Assembly: GCA_013151835.1 (NCBI GenBank)
Contig: JAADHK010000037.1
Coordinates: 1 to 32,200 of the forward strand
DNA length: 32,200 nucleotides
Reading direction: 5' to 3'
Source of the DNA: Deltaproteobacteria bacterium
GTDB lineage: Bacteria > Desulfobacterota > Desulfobacteria > Desulfobacterales > Desulfosalsimonadaceae
Positions 1 to 7,942 of the stretch are shown here, piece by piece. Within the stretch, counting starts at the first letter, position 1; each line of letters opens with the position of its first letter. The notes under the pieces are model-generated. The model was not told the origin of the DNA. It worked only from the letters and a program-made list of their open reading frames with translations, and searched no databases. A program made the translations under genes and the position numbers.

Positions 1-98
1 ATGTATGCCTCCGCTTTCGCGACACCACTACGCCTTGTATATGGAACTTTCTACTTAGCCATCTTTACCGGGTTGTCTGACTTTTTACGAGTGCATCT
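1..98. repeat. Palindromic element, family 1, right part (cut by window edge)
   Basis: This stretch matches, with few differences, the right part of the complete copy at 10733-10895, starting at the equivalent of 10799. It ends with the same terminal sequence, gactttttacgagtgcatc, at 79-97. The left half lies outside the window. No coding frame is supported here. It is a miniature, non-autonomous, inverted-repeat element in the sense that both ends of complete copies are complementary. Mobility is inferred from multiplicity only. Confidence 0.85.
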
Positions 99-103
99 GA
101 CTT

Positions 104-263
104 AGGGCCTGTCCATAAATAACTGATACATTTTGGCGCCGATCCATCCCGCCCGGCTGTGTTGCTCATCGGTTGAATACGTATAGTATTCGTCCTCTTC
201 GCGCCTTGCCGGGCAGGCGCCTCGACTCCAAAATTAGAATCACTTATTTCCGGACAGACCCTT
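104..263. repeat. Palindromic element, family 2, abutting the XRE-cupin stop codon
   Basis: The left end (104-134, agggcctgtccataaataac...) is an imperfect inverted repeat of the right end (232-262, ...cttatttccggacagaccct). The interior holds a second palindrome, gaatac-gtata-gtattc at about 175-191, and a GC-rich ggcgcc/ggcgcc pair. No ORF runs through it. The right end overlaps the TAA stop of the minus-strand regulator gene, so the element sits exactly at that gene's 3' boundary, where its RNA hairpin could also act as a transcript end. The sequence differs from family 1. Confidence 0.7.
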
Positions 264-897
264 AACCTTCGTAGAGAACCGCCAGTATATCCGCTGTTCC
301 CTTTTTTGCGGCAACCATGTGGGGCGTTGTGGAGAGATAATAGACCGAATCGCCGGGTTCGAGCAAGAATTCATCCTTATCGATAATAAGAAGAACTTCC
401 CCTTCCAGCACGTAAATAAACTCCTCGCCGTCGTGTACGGACATCTCCCTGTCCGGATTTTCCTCAAGCCTTACCACAAGGGCTTCCATGTGCCGGCCGT
501 GAACCTCCGGGGCAAGGCTGCGGTAAGAGTAAAGGCTCGCCCCTTTAGTGGAAGTGGAACGATGGGCGGCTTTACGTTCGGTTTTCCGGGTAATGGAATA
601 AACGTGGCTCCCCACGCCTGACAAGACCCGCGAAAAAGCGCTGTGAAGCGCCTTGGAGAGCCTGACGATTGTACCGAGCTGCGGCTTCACCTCGTTTTTC
701 TCTATTTTCTCAAGAAGCTCCACATCAAAGCCGGTCATATTCGACAATTGCTCATAGGAGAGCCCCTCCGACTCCCTTATTCTCCTGATCCTGTCCCCGA
801 TCTCCTCTATGGAAAAATCATCTGCTTGCTTGATCTCGCCCGTAAGCATTGCGAACCGGTCGGGCGCAGGGGAATTTGTTATTGTCTTTGAGGCCAT
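262..897 (-). CDS. XRE-family transcriptional regulator with C-terminal cupin domain
   Basis: This 211-residue protein has two domains. Residues about 30-95 form an XRE-type helix-turn-helix (IGDRIRRIRESEGLSYEQLS, then FDVELLEKIEKNEVKPQLGT). Residues about 130-210 form a small cupin barrel (REMSVHDGEEFIYVLEGEVL, then LLEPGDSVYYLSTTPHM). This is the SutR/PuuR-like architecture, in which the cupin senses a small ligand and the HTH binds operators. The ATG at 897 follows AAGGAG with good spacing. The gene is divergent from the LUD gene, which it could control together with itself; that is inference. The ligand cannot be read from the sequence. Many deltaproteobacterial members lie beside acyl-CoA or AMP-ligase genes, but none is seen here, though the 3' side is only 260 bases from the window edge. 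Confidence 0.9.
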   Translation of the reverse strand: MASKTITNSPAPDRFAMLTGEIKQADDFSIEEIGDRIRRIRESEGLSYEQLSNMTGFDVELLEKIEKNEVKPQLGTIVRLSKALHSAFSRVLSGVGSHVYSITRKTERKAAHRSTSTKGASLYSYRSLAPEVHGRHMEALVVRLEENPDREMSVHDGEEFIYVLEGEVLLIIDKDEFLLEPGDSVYYLSTTPHMVAAKKGTADILAVLYEG

Positions 898-967
898 ATT
901 TTTTACTCCTTATGTGTTCCGGGGGACAATTTGTACCGTAAACCGACGACGTTGCGCATTTATGTCT

Positions 968-996
968 TTATTAGCAAAAACAGCCGGTCAGGTCAA
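968..996 (-). promoter_or_regulatory. Sigma-70-type promoter for the XRE-cupin gene
   Basis: On the minus strand TTGACC (996-991) and TAATAA (973-968) are separated by exactly 17 nt, about 70 nt upstream of the ATG at 897. This is a close match to the -35/-10 consensus. It is a sequence match only. Confidence 0.5.
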
Positions 997-1054
997 CTGC
1001 GGGTACGATCATTCCAAGCTCGCATGCGCCGCCATTGTCCCTGCCGATTCATGC

Positions 1055-1083
1055 TTGCAAAACACACATTTCTTGTGTTAATA
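1055..1083 (+). promoter_or_regulatory. Possible promoter for the LUD gene, with small inverted repeat
   Basis: TTGCAA (1055-1060) and TTAATA (1078-1083) are 17 nt apart, about 48 nt before the ATG at 1131. An inverted repeat AACACA-N7-TGTGTT sits in and beside the spacer and could be an operator, for example for the divergently encoded XRE-cupin protein. Both calls are weak matches. Confidence 0.3.
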
Positions 1084-1130
1084 AATCAAAATGTTAACCG
1101 AACCAGCAGGGGAATCCGGGGCATTAAAAA

Positions 1131-1778
1131 ATGACGAATGATATTAAATACCGCCTGTGGCTTTCAGAACAGCTCGGCCGGACAACGATAAAGAATTTGA
1201 AACACCATGGTTTTAACGCCTGCTTTGCCGTAGATGCGAAAGAGGCCCGTCAACTTGTCCTCAAAGAGGTGAGCAAGGATGAAAGCTTTGGTTTCGGCGG
1301 GTCTTCCACGACCCGGGCACTGGGCCTTCCGGAAATTCTGTCGGGCATGGGAAAAACAGTCTACGACCACTGGAACCCGGGCAAAGAGAATTCCGACCTC
1401 GATTTGCGCCTTGCCCAGGGTCGGTGTGACTGCTTTATCTGCGGCGCAAACGCCATATCCGCCACCGGAGAAATAGTTAACGTGGACGGGGTGGGCAACC
1501 GGGTCTGCGCCATGATCTTCGGATGTCCAAGGGTCGTGATCATCGCGGGCATGAATAAGGTGCGAAAAACTCTCGATTCTGCGCTGGCCAGGATCAGGGA
1601 AATTGCCGGGCCCATGCGGGCAAAAAGCCTGAACATGGATACGCCGTGCGCAAAAACCGGTATCTGTGTGGACTGCGATTCTCCCCAGCGGATCTGCTGC
1701 GTCACTGCTATTTTGCACCGCAAGCCCATGATGACCGATGTTTCCGTAATACTGGTCAATTCGGAGCTGGGATTTTAA
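1131..1778 (+). CDS. LUD-domain (LutC/YkgG-like) protein
   Basis: The 215-residue protein covers a single LUD (DUF162) domain, the fold of LutB/LutC lactate-utilisation proteins. Visible family features are the GFGGSSTTRALGL segment (about residues 54-66) and the core CFICGANAISATGEIVNVDG followed by GNRVCAMIFGCPRVVIIAGM. Near the C-terminus is a cysteine cluster, TPCAKTGICVDCDSPQRICC, present in many stand-alone DUF162 proteins of anaerobes and suggestive of metal or redox binding. No lutA or lutB partner is adjacent, so a role in lactate oxidation is not supported by context. The next plus-strand gene starts 53 nt downstream. The ATG at 1131 has only a weak GGGG-type ribosome site. The family is confident; the biochemical role is unknown. 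Confidence 0.88.
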   Translation: MTNDIKYRLWLSEQLGRTTIKNLKHHGFNACFAVDAKEARQLVLKEVSKDESFGFGGSSTTRALGLPEILSGMGKTVYDHWNPGKENSDLDLRLAQGRCDCFICGANAISATGEIVNVDGVGNRVCAMIFGCPRVVIIAGMNKVRKTLDSALARIREIAGPMRAKSLNMDTPCAKTGICVDCDSPQRICCVTAILHRKPMMTDVSVILVNSELGF

Positions 1779-1831
1779 ATGGAAGGGTTCAGACCTTTTA
1801 TGAATATAACGTGCATTAAACGGAATTTCTG

Positions 1832-3346
1832 ATGGACCATAAGGTCTTAATAGTAGAAGACGAGTCAGCCACAATTGCCTTTCTCGATAAAATCCTGTCC
1901 AGGCATGGCTTTAAGGTGACAAGCGCTTCAAACGGGAAAGAAGCGCTCAAACTCATTGAAGCCGATCTGCCCGATATCATCATATCCGATGTCATGATGC
2001 CCGAAATGGGCGGCTTTGAATTTTATCGCCGTCTTCTCCAGTCAAGCCGCACGGCCGTAATTCCGTTTATCTTTCTTTCCGCCATGGACGACCCGTCCGA
2101 GCAGTTAAAGGGCCTGCGCATGGGGGCCGACGAATACCTCACCAAGCCCCTGGACGCGAAAAACATCATAGAAACCATGGGCCGGGCCCTGGAAAAGGCG
2201 GGTCGACTTAAAAACTCGGAAAGCGAAGTCGATTTCAGCGGCAACCTGGATCAGGTCGGTTTAAATGAAATCGTACAGGTACTTGAGATAAATGAAAAAA
2301 CAGGCGAACTTACCCTGTCCGACAAACCCGGAAAACCCATAGGCATTATTTTCTTCAAAAACGGCAATATGTTTCACGCTTCTTCGGGAACACTTACCGG
2401 AAACGAGGCCTTTTACGAACTCGCGTCCCTTAAGTCCGGAATGTTCAGGTTTATCATCAAAACCCCGGACCTTATAGAGAACCTCTCCGGCCAGAATATG
2501 TCCCTTCTTTTCGAGGCGGCCCGCCTAACCGACGAGGCGGAAACACTTACGGAGTTGATATCCGGTCCTTCGGCCAGATTCAGGATTGTGTCCGCAGATA
2601 TCCCGAATTCTATCCGGAACCGGACGGACAGCAATCATCTGGAACGGATCACGGGCCTGATAAAAAACAGTGCTAAATTACGGGAAATAATCGCTAAAAG
2701 CGGCATCAGCAGACCTCATACGGAGGCCGTGATTGCAGAGCTTATAAAGGCGGAAGTCATTGAGGAAGACGAGCCTGTTATAACCAAAACCGAAGAAAAA
2801 AAAGCCAAATTTCCCATGCTGGTCAAAGGAAATCTGGTGAAACAGTTGCAGAAAATCGAACAATCTTCATTCACCGGGAAAATCGATATCCAGGGCCGTT
2901 CAAAACCGGCGGCGATTTTTATCCAAAATGGCCGGGTCGTAAATGCCTGCCATGGAGATACTGTCGGAGAAAAGGCCCTGTTCCGGATATTTTCGGAAAG
3001 GGGCGGGGTGTGCAAGATCATACACTCCCCGGTAGAGGTCGAGGACAAAATTTTCGATCCCCTGGATGCCCTGTTCGAAGGCGCCAGCCGGGAAATCGCA
3101 TGGCGCAGGCAGATGAAAAAAGATTTTTCAAGTGTACGGGTGGTTTTAAATGGAAATCATGAAATAAATAACAACGGACAAACCGCAGACCCGGAGGCTC
3201 AAAAAATCCTGTCTCTCGTGAAATCCCAGGAAAATATGCAAACAATCATCGATCAAAGCCCTTTTACTGATGTAAAAACCGCCACCCTGCTGAACGGATT
3301 AAAGAAAAAAGGAGCGGTGGCTTTCCAGGTATCAAAGGCCCCCTGA
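1832..3346 (+). CDS. Response regulator: receiver domain plus two DUF4388 domains
   Basis: This 504-residue protein starts with a CheY-like receiver (residues 1-124): acidic pair E9/D10, phospho-acceptor D53 in IISDVMMPEMGG, S83, and K105 in the LTKP motif. Two DUF4388 (PatA-N-like) modules follow, at about 134-225 (FSGNLDQVGLNEIVQVLEIN, then GKPIGIIFFKNGNMFHA) and 327-420 (KGNLVKQLQKIEQSSFTGKI, then KPAAIFIQNGRVVNACHG). They are linked by a helical segment around 270-310 and followed by a helical tail. No HTH, GGDEF, HD-GYP or histidine kinase domain is seen, so output is probably by protein contact. DUF4388 proteins occur in gliding, chemosensory and social-motility contexts in deltaproteobacteria. 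No cognate kinase is in the window. The ATG follows CGGAA. Confidence 0.9.
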   Translation: MDHKVLIVEDESATIAFLDKILSRHGFKVTSASNGKEALKLIEADLPDIIISDVMMPEMGGFEFYRRLLQSSRTAVIPFIFLSAMDDPSEQLKGLRMGADEYLTKPLDAKNIIETMGRALEKAGRLKNSESEVDFSGNLDQVGLNEIVQVLEINEKTGELTLSDKPGKPIGIIFFKNGNMFHASSGTLTGNEAFYELASLKSGMFRFIIKTPDLIENLSGQNMSLLFEAARLTDEAETLTELISGPSARFRIVSADIPNSIRNRTDSNHLERITGLIKNSAKLREIIAKSGISRPHTEAVIAELIKAEVIEEDEPVITKTEEKKAKFPMLVKGNLVKQLQKIEQSSFTGKIDIQGRSKPAAIFIQNGRVVNACHGDTVGEKALFRIFSERGGVCKIIHSPVEVEDKIFDPLDALFEGASREIAWRRQMKKDFSSVRVVLNGNHEINNNGQTADPEAQKILSLVKSQENMQTIIDQSPFTDVKTATLLNGLKKKGAVAFQVSKAP

Positions 3347-3434
3347 TGTCCGGCTTTTACGACAGCAGTTGGGGGCTATGCTGCTGTTGCATTTCACGGA
3401 CACCCTTACTATACAAAAGATATGGAGCATTTAC

Positions 3435-4199
3435 ATGATACGCAAATATGACAAAATCCCGATAGCGAAGTTCGCACTTTTTGCGATGTTTTTACTCCTG
3501 CTTGTTTTCAGCGAAAACTGCATGGCGGGTTATCCCGAACATTATAACGACTATGTTGACGACTACGCTGATATCATAGAGGAGCCAGATGCCGCTGCCA
3601 TTACCAGGATGTTTGAAAACCTGGAGTCCCAGACCGGCATAGAGGCTGTGGCGGTAACCATGGAATCATACAGAGACTACGATACCGGCGACGAGACATT
3701 CGAGGAATTTGCCACCGGGCTTTTCAACGACTGGGGGATCGGGCATAAAAAAGAAAACAACGGGGTACTGATCCTCGTATCGGTAAAAGACCGGAAATGC
3801 AGAATCGAACTGGGAGAAGCATACGGCAGCCGGTATGATTCAGTAATGAAAGAAATCATAGATACCAATATGCTCCCATACTTCAAGTCAGATGACTACA
3901 CCAGGGGAATATTCGAGGGATGCCGGGCCGTGGTCGGAAAAATCACCCACAAGGTTTCCTGGTTCAGCCATTATAAGTGGCATATCCTGATTGTCATCCT
4001 GATCATCATCTGTATTACCGCCGGCATATCCTGCATGAAATCCGGTAAAAAAGGATGGGGATGGATGTTTTTCGCCGGCGCCGGAATTCTTTTGCTCTTT
4101 TTGCTGCGCCTGTCGTCTAAAAATAAAAGCAGCAGCGGGGGCGGCGGCGGGTTCGGCGGCGGATCATCGTCGGGCGGGGGAGCAAGCGGAAGCTGGTAA
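3435..4199 (+). CDS. TPM-domain (YgcG-like) membrane-anchored protein
   Basis: The start at 3435 is preferred over an upstream in-frame TTG at 3369. It has TGGAG 7 nt upstream and begins a signal peptide (MIRKYDK, then about 17 hydrophobic residues, cleavage probably after CMAG). The mature part holds a TPM/DUF477 domain (about 28-170), including DYADIIEEPDAAAITRMFENLE, the segment FNDWGIGHKKENNGVLILVS and GSRYDSVMKEII. Two transmembrane helices follow (about 182-200 and 210-228), then a Gly/Ser-rich tail ending SGGGASGSW, typical of YgcG/TPM proteins. The domain faces the periplasm. TPM proteins are linked to membrane or photosystem protein maintenance in some lineages. The function here is unknown. 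Confidence 0.85.
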   Translation: MIRKYDKIPIAKFALFAMFLLLLVFSENCMAGYPEHYNDYVDDYADIIEEPDAAAITRMFENLESQTGIEAVAVTMESYRDYDTGDETFEEFATGLFNDWGIGHKKENNGVLILVSVKDRKCRIELGEAYGSRYDSVMKEIIDTNMLPYFKSDDYTRGIFEGCRAVVGKITHKVSWFSHYKWHILIVILIIICITAGISCMKSGKKGWGWMFFAGAGILLLFLLRLSSKNKSSSGGGGGFGGGSSSGGGASGSW

Positions 4200-4291
4200 G
4201 CTTTAACATAAAAGCCAAACGTAGACTTGACCCTTATCTTAACCATTGGCTTGCCTTCCGATAAAAAATCAAAGAGGATGAAATCATCGAA

Positions 4292-4759
4292 ATGCAGAAA
4301 CGGATCGCCTTAATCGCCCACGACCACATGAAAGACGAAATGCTCGACTGGGCCAAAAAGAACAGGGATGCCCTTTCCCGACATATCCTGTATGCCACAG
4401 GCACAACCGGAATGCTCCTGGCAAGTAAGCTTGGCATAAAGGTACACTCCATGCAGAGCGGCCCCCTTGGCGGGGACCTCCAGATCGGGGCGTTGATCTC
4501 GGAAGGTAAAATCGACCTTCTCGTCTTTTTCTGGGATCCCCTGGAAGCCCAGCCCCACGACCCGGATGTAAAGGCGCTCCTCCGACTGGCCGTGGTATGG
4601 AATATCCCGGTTGCAACCAACCGGGCATCAGCCGACTTTATCTTCTCATCTCCTTTCATGGATGCTGCCTATGAAAGGAAACCGCCCGATTATGAAGCAT
4701 ATAAGAACCGGATTCAAAAGGCAGTTCGATCAGAATGCGGAACAAATGACAAGGCATGA
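4292..4759 (+). CDS. mgsA: Methylglyoxal synthase
   Basis: The 155-residue protein is a full-length MgsA, which converts dihydroxyacetone phosphate to methylglyoxal and phosphate and bypasses lower glycolysis when phosphate is limiting. Active-site residues are intact at a constant offset of nine from the E. coli enzyme: H10, K14, T36/T38 (ATGTTG), S56-G57 (SGPLGGD), D62, D82 (FFWDP), H89 and D92. The ATG at 4292 lies in a stand-alone position, 92 nt after the TPM gene. Its TGA stop is the first codon of a repeat-like end (TGACGGCGTCGTAAAAA, one mismatch from the family 1 end). No phosphate-responsive site is obvious upstream. Confidence 0.96.
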   Translation: MQKRIALIAHDHMKDEMLDWAKKNRDALSRHILYATGTTGMLLASKLGIKVHSMQSGPLGGDLQIGALISEGKIDLLVFFWDPLEAQPHDPDVKALLRLAVVWNIPVATNRASADFIFSSPFMDAAYERKPPDYEAYKNRIQKAVRSECGTNDKA

Positions 4760-4833
4760 CGGCGTCGTAAAAACAGGAAAAACACGTTGATTGCCAAGCG
4801 TTTGGAAAAAATGACATCCTTTTTATCGTCATG
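4757..4833. repeat. Probable short derivative of palindromic element family 1
   Basis: The left end (4757-4773) matches the family 1 end at 10733-10749 in 16 of 17 positions. About 55 nt later comes cctttttatcgtcat (4818-4832), resembling an inverted copy of such an end. The interior of the family 1 element is missing, so this would be a deletion derivative. In RNA the two ends could pair and serve as a 3' hairpin for mgsA. Confidence 0.4.
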
Positions 4834-5108
4834 GTAAATATAGGGGGACGTCCGTGCACAAAACTTGTATCTCCAAGAATCCGCTGATCTCCCTTGGCCC
4901 GATCCATACCTTGCCGACGCATCTTCTTGACTTCCCTCCATCCGCCCAGGCTGCGAAAGTGCAGGAATATCGGGAATATTCCGAGCTTTCGCAACGCAGC
5001 CAGGCGGGATGCATCGGCACTTAAAATGTGAGGTTATTCCTGCGTGGGCCCTAAGCTATCCCCTATGGTTCCATATTTTCAGGATGCCTCTTTACGAAAG
5101 GAAACGGC
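4834..5108. other. Non-coding stretch with one strong inverted repeat
   Basis: No convincing gene is present; the short frames here have no homology I recognise. A palindromic segment at about 4949-5009 pairs ggctgcgaaag with ctttcgcaacgcagcc around an inner GGAATAT-cg-GGAATATTCC hairpin. The tattccgagc...cgcaacgcag part resembles the interior of the family 1 repeats (compare 11988-12021), so this may be another decayed copy. The sequence just before the ATG at 5109 carries AAGGA. Confidence 0.4.
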
Positions 5109-5492
5109 ATGCAATTCTGTACAGTTGTCAATTGCATGGATGGACGGGTCCAATTGCCCGTAATCAGCTTCCTTCAGAAGCGATTCAATGCCGAGTATGT
5201 TGATTCCATTACCGAGCCCGGTCCGAATTTGATTCTATCCGAAAGGAAGAATCCCGCCCTGGTCCAGTCGATTCTTGAAAGACTAAAAATTTCAATTGAG
5301 CATCATAATTCCGGCGGCATTGCCGTTGTCGGTCATTATGATTGTGCTGGAAATCCGGCATCATATAACGAGCAGATTGCACAGACACAAAAGGCAATCA
5401 GTTTTCTTCGTGAAAAATATAAGAATATCCATATAATCGGGCTGTGGGTTGATGAAAACTGGGAAACACATGAAGTTATCGGGGATGAGTAA
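5109..5492 (+). CDS. Small beta-carbonic-anhydrase-like protein
   Basis: The 127-residue protein has the beta-carbonic anhydrase metal-site signature in compressed form. Cys9 lies in NCMDGR, the CxDxR motif with its Asp-Arg dyad, and a later GHYDCAGNP supplies the His and second Cys ligands (HxxC). It is shorter than classical enzymes (about 200 residues) and lacks much of the dimer region. Similar short proteins are found in anaerobes. Whether it hydrates CO2 or has another Zn-dependent role cannot be told from sequence. The ATG at 5109 has AAGGA 6 nt upstream. It is followed 18 nt downstream by a conserved Cys/His-rich protein, very probably in one operon. Confidence 0.75.
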   Translation: MQFCTVVNCMDGRVQLPVISFLQKRFNAEYVDSITEPGPNLILSERKNPALVQSILERLKISIEHHNSGGIAVVGHYDCAGNPASYNEQIAQTQKAISFLREKYKNIHIIGLWVDENWETHEVIGDE

Positions 5493-5510
5493 GCCGGTTC
5501 CGGGGGAAAA

Positions 5511-5891
5511 ATGAAGAAACCAAAAAAGTTAAAAAAAATTTCCAATAAGGGCTTTAGAGGGTATCCTGTTGCAACCATCTCATATTATGGGCCTGATAAT
5601 AAAATTGCCACAAAAGTCGCGGTGGGTATAGTCGCCGGGGAAAATGAGATGCCACGCGATTTAAAACGATGGTTTAAGGATTCGGAGATTCGTAACGACC
5701 TTATGGTACAGGATGCAATTCTCGAATTTATCAGGCAAAATAAAGTAAAATCCGTGGTAATAGCCGACAGGATTATGGGGTGCCCCCATGAAGAAGGCAA
5801 GGATTACCCCGATGGTTCCAAATGTCCAAAATGCCATTACTGGGCGAATCGGGATAGATTTTCCGGGGAGATAAATAAGAGGCATATTTGA
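5511..5891 (+). CDS. Conserved hypothetical protein with C-terminal Cys/His metal-binding motif
   Basis: This 126-residue protein resembles uncharacterised proteins seen in deltaproteobacteria and other bacteria. It has a basic N-terminus (MKKPKKLKKISNKGFRGYP), a mixed alpha/beta middle (VATISYYGPDNKIATKVAVG) and the C-terminal signature MGCPHEEGKDYPDGSKCPKC followed by HYWANRDRF, which looks like a zinc or other metal site (C-x-H plus CxxC-H). No function is known to me. The pairing with the carbonic-anhydrase-like gene (18 nt gap, GGGGG upstream of the ATG) is the only functional clue. It converges with ktrA, with only 9 nt between stop codons. Confidence 0.75.
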   Translation: MKKPKKLKKISNKGFRGYPVATISYYGPDNKIATKVAVGIVAGENEMPRDLKRWFKDSEIRNDLMVQDAILEFIRQNKVKSVVIADRIMGCPHEEGKDYPDGSKCPKCHYWANRDRFSGEINKRHI

Positions 5892-5900
5892 AAAATACTT

Positions 5901-6569
5901 TTATTTAAGTGCCTTAATCTTCTTAATATCCTCCGACTTTCCCAGAATAATCAGCACATCGCTGTCCTTGATCACAAAAGTAGCCGGGGGGACCAGGACG
6001 AAGTTTTCAGGCACCAGTTCCTTGATGGCGATGATATGGACGTTGTACTTTGCCCGCAGGTTCAACTCCTTCAGAGACTTTCCGAGGAACCCGGACGGCG
6101 GGCCCACCTGAAGGAGATCAAAATCTTCGGACAATGGTATGAAATCAAGCACATTGGGCGTTGACAACCCCCGGGCCACACGCCTTGCCATGTCCCGCTC
6201 AGGATGGATGATTTCGGACGCCCCGACCTTCTGGAGGATTTTGCCGTGATCTTCGTCCAGGGCCTTGGCCAGAATGGTCTTCACCCCGATCTCCTTTAAG
6301 TAAAGACAGATCAGAATGCTGGTGGAAATTTTGGTGCCGGTAGATACGATTACACCGTCCATGTTCTCCAGCCCCAGGGTTTTCAAGGAATCCCTGTCCG
6401 TGGCGTCTAAAACAAGGGCTTCGGTGGCAAAGGCGTCGATGGAGTGAACACGCGACCTGTCATTATCTATGGCGATAACCTCGTTCCAGTCTTCGTACAA
6501 CGCCCTTGCCACGTTGAACCCGAAATTACCAAGCCCGATAACCGCAAATTTTTTCATATTCTTATTCAT
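5901..6569 (-). CDS. ktrA: Potassium uptake regulatory protein KtrA (single RCK unit)
   Basis: The 222-residue protein is the cytosolic gating ring subunit of a KtrAB-type K+ transporter. The RCK_N Rossmann domain starts at FAVIGLGNFGFNVARAL with acidic IAIDNDRSRV at the end of the second strand. The RCK_C domain follows (about 140-222, DLLQVGPPSGFLGKSLKELN and DVLIILGKSEDIKKIKAL). A single RCK unit of this length indicates KtrA rather than the double-unit TrkA of enterobacteria. The ATG at 6569 overlaps the ktrB TGA (ATGA), implying translational coupling. An alternative ATG at 6557 would drop four residues. The frame is open further upstream, inside ktrB, but that extension is not protein-like. 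Confidence 0.92.
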   Translation of the reverse strand: MNKNMKKFAVIGLGNFGFNVARALYEDWNEVIAIDNDRSRVHSIDAFATEALVLDATDRDSLKTLGLENMDGVIVSTGTKISTSILICLYLKEIGVKTILAKALDEDHGKILQKVGASEIIHPERDMARRVARGLSTPNVLDFIPLSEDFDLLQVGPPSGFLGKSLKELNLRAKYNVHIIAIKELVPENFVLVPPATFVIKDSDVLIILGKSEDIKKIKALK

Positions 6570-7942
6570 CCTATCATTATGTTTTCTTCGGAATACTCTA
6601 CACCGCGCTCCATGCCGTCTCCGGCTATAATATATGCAAAGGTAAGAACCCCCACCCTGCCCACAATCATCATGGCTATAATCCAGCCTTTTCCCCATGT
6701 GCCGAGTATTTGAGTGAACCCGGTTGAAAGCCCCACCGTGCCGAAGGCGGACACGGTTTCAAAGAGGCAGGAAAAAAAATATCCCCGGCCTCCCCCGGGA
6801 TTCGCCGCGAGCATCATGAAGACGCAAACCCCTATGAGCGCGAGGGATGCGAGAATAAGGGAAGTGCTACGGGTCACCGTCTCGTCGGGGATACTCTTTT
6901 TAAACAGGTTCACCCTTTTTTTACGCGTCATCCGGCTGAAGGTGAACACCGCAATGACGGCGAGTGTCGTGGTCTTGACCCCGCCCCCGCATGACCCGGG
7001 TGACGCCCCGAAAAACATCAGAAAAAGCATGAGTATAAGCGTGGCATCGTTTAACGCGCTGATATCCACAGTGTTAAAGCCTGCAGTACGGCAGGTGATT
7101 GACTGAAAAACAGAGACATAGACATGGTGCAGGGTCGTTCCTTGCCTCATGGCCGCGTTGCGTTCAAGGAATGCAAAGAACACGGCGCCTGCCACAATCA
7201 ATATCCCGGTGGTCATCAAAACCGTCTTGGTCTGAACCGACAGACTGTAACGGCGTTTCCGGCCGGTGCGGATTTTTGCCGCCATGTCATAGAGAACCGG
7301 GAAACCAAGCCCTCCGATAACGATCAGCAGGCAGACAGTCAGGTTTAAAAATCCGCTGTCCCCCCAGGCGGTCAAGCTATCGGAAAACAGGGAAAATCCG
7401 GCATTGCAAAAGGCTGATACTGAATGAAAAACAGATAGGTACACAGCTCGATGCCACGAGTATTGAGGGTACCAGCAGAAAAAAAGGAATACGGCGCCGA
7501 TGAGTTCCGCTGCGAACGTGAACAAAAGTATACTTTTCACCAGACGTAAAATATCCCCCCGGGGAGACGAGGAAAAAACGTCCTGCATGGCCATCCTCTG
7601 CTTGAACGAAATACTCCTGCCGATCAGGTGAAACAGGGCCACCGAAATGGTCATGACGCCGAGCCCGCCGACCTGGATTAACAGCAGGATCACCATCTGG
7701 CCGAAAAAGGTAAAATAAGTTCCTGTGTCCACCACAATTAACCCGGTAACACAGGTGGCGGACGTAGCCGTAAAAAGGGCATCAATAAACGGGATATATC
7801 CCGTTTTGGTTGATATCGGCAGCATAAGCAATAAGGCGCCTACCATGATCGCGATGCAGAAAGTAGCAAAGATCAGGACCCCCGGATGCAGTTTCAGCAC
7901 CTTTTTTACGAAAAAATCTTTCGGATTGAATAGAAATCCCAA
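6566..7942 (-). CDS. ktrB: Potassium transporter membrane subunit KtrB/TrkH family
   Basis: The 458-residue membrane protein has the four M1-P-M2 repeats of the SKT family. The four pore loops are visible as TATSATCVTGL, HSVSAFCNAGFS, QSITCRTAGFNT and ETVSAFGTVGLSTG, each with the selectivity-filter glycine. The length fits KtrB (about 450). With KtrA it forms a K+ (usually Na+-coupled) uptake system for osmotic homeostasis. The start is assigned to TTG at 7942, preceded by an AAAGGCGG-like site. No in-frame ATG precedes the first membrane helix, but a GTG at the VLKLHPG segment is an alternative. It is divergent from the reductase-like gene at 8229. Confidence 0.92.
   Translation of the reverse strand: MGFLFNPKDFFVKKVLKLHPGVLIFATFCIAIMVGALLLMLPISTKTGYIPFIDALFTATSATCVTGLIVVDTGTYFTFFGQMVILLLIQVGGLGVMTISVALFHLIGRSISFKQRMAMQDVFSSSPRGDILRLVKSILLFTFAAELIGAVFLFFCWYPQYSWHRAVYLSVFHSVSAFCNAGFSLFSDSLTAWGDSGFLNLTVCLLIVIGGLGFPVLYDMAAKIRTGRKRRYSLSVQTKTVLMTTGILIVAGAVFFAFLERNAAMRQGTTLHHVYVSVFQSITCRTAGFNTVDISALNDATLILMLFLMFFGASPGSCGGGVKTTTLAVIAVFTFSRMTRKKRVNLFKKSIPDETVTRSTSLILASLALIGVCVFMMLAANPGGGRGYFFSCLFETVSAFGTVGLSTGFTQILGTWGKGWIIAMMIVGRVGVLTFAYIIAGDGMERGVEYSEENIMIG

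Noticed and set aside
1131-1778. LutC assignment with a lactate-utilisation role
   Set aside because: The LUD domain is clear, but no lutA or lutB is adjacent and the C-terminal Cys cluster differs from LutC, so only the family is named.
1164-1874. 236-codon open frame on the minus strand across the LUD gene
   Set aside because: It is antisense to a gene with clear domain motifs and encodes a His/Pro-rich peptide with no recognisable fold.
6714-7106. 130-codon plus-strand frame inside ktrB
   Set aside because: Antisense to a well-conserved transporter; no ribosome site or domain.
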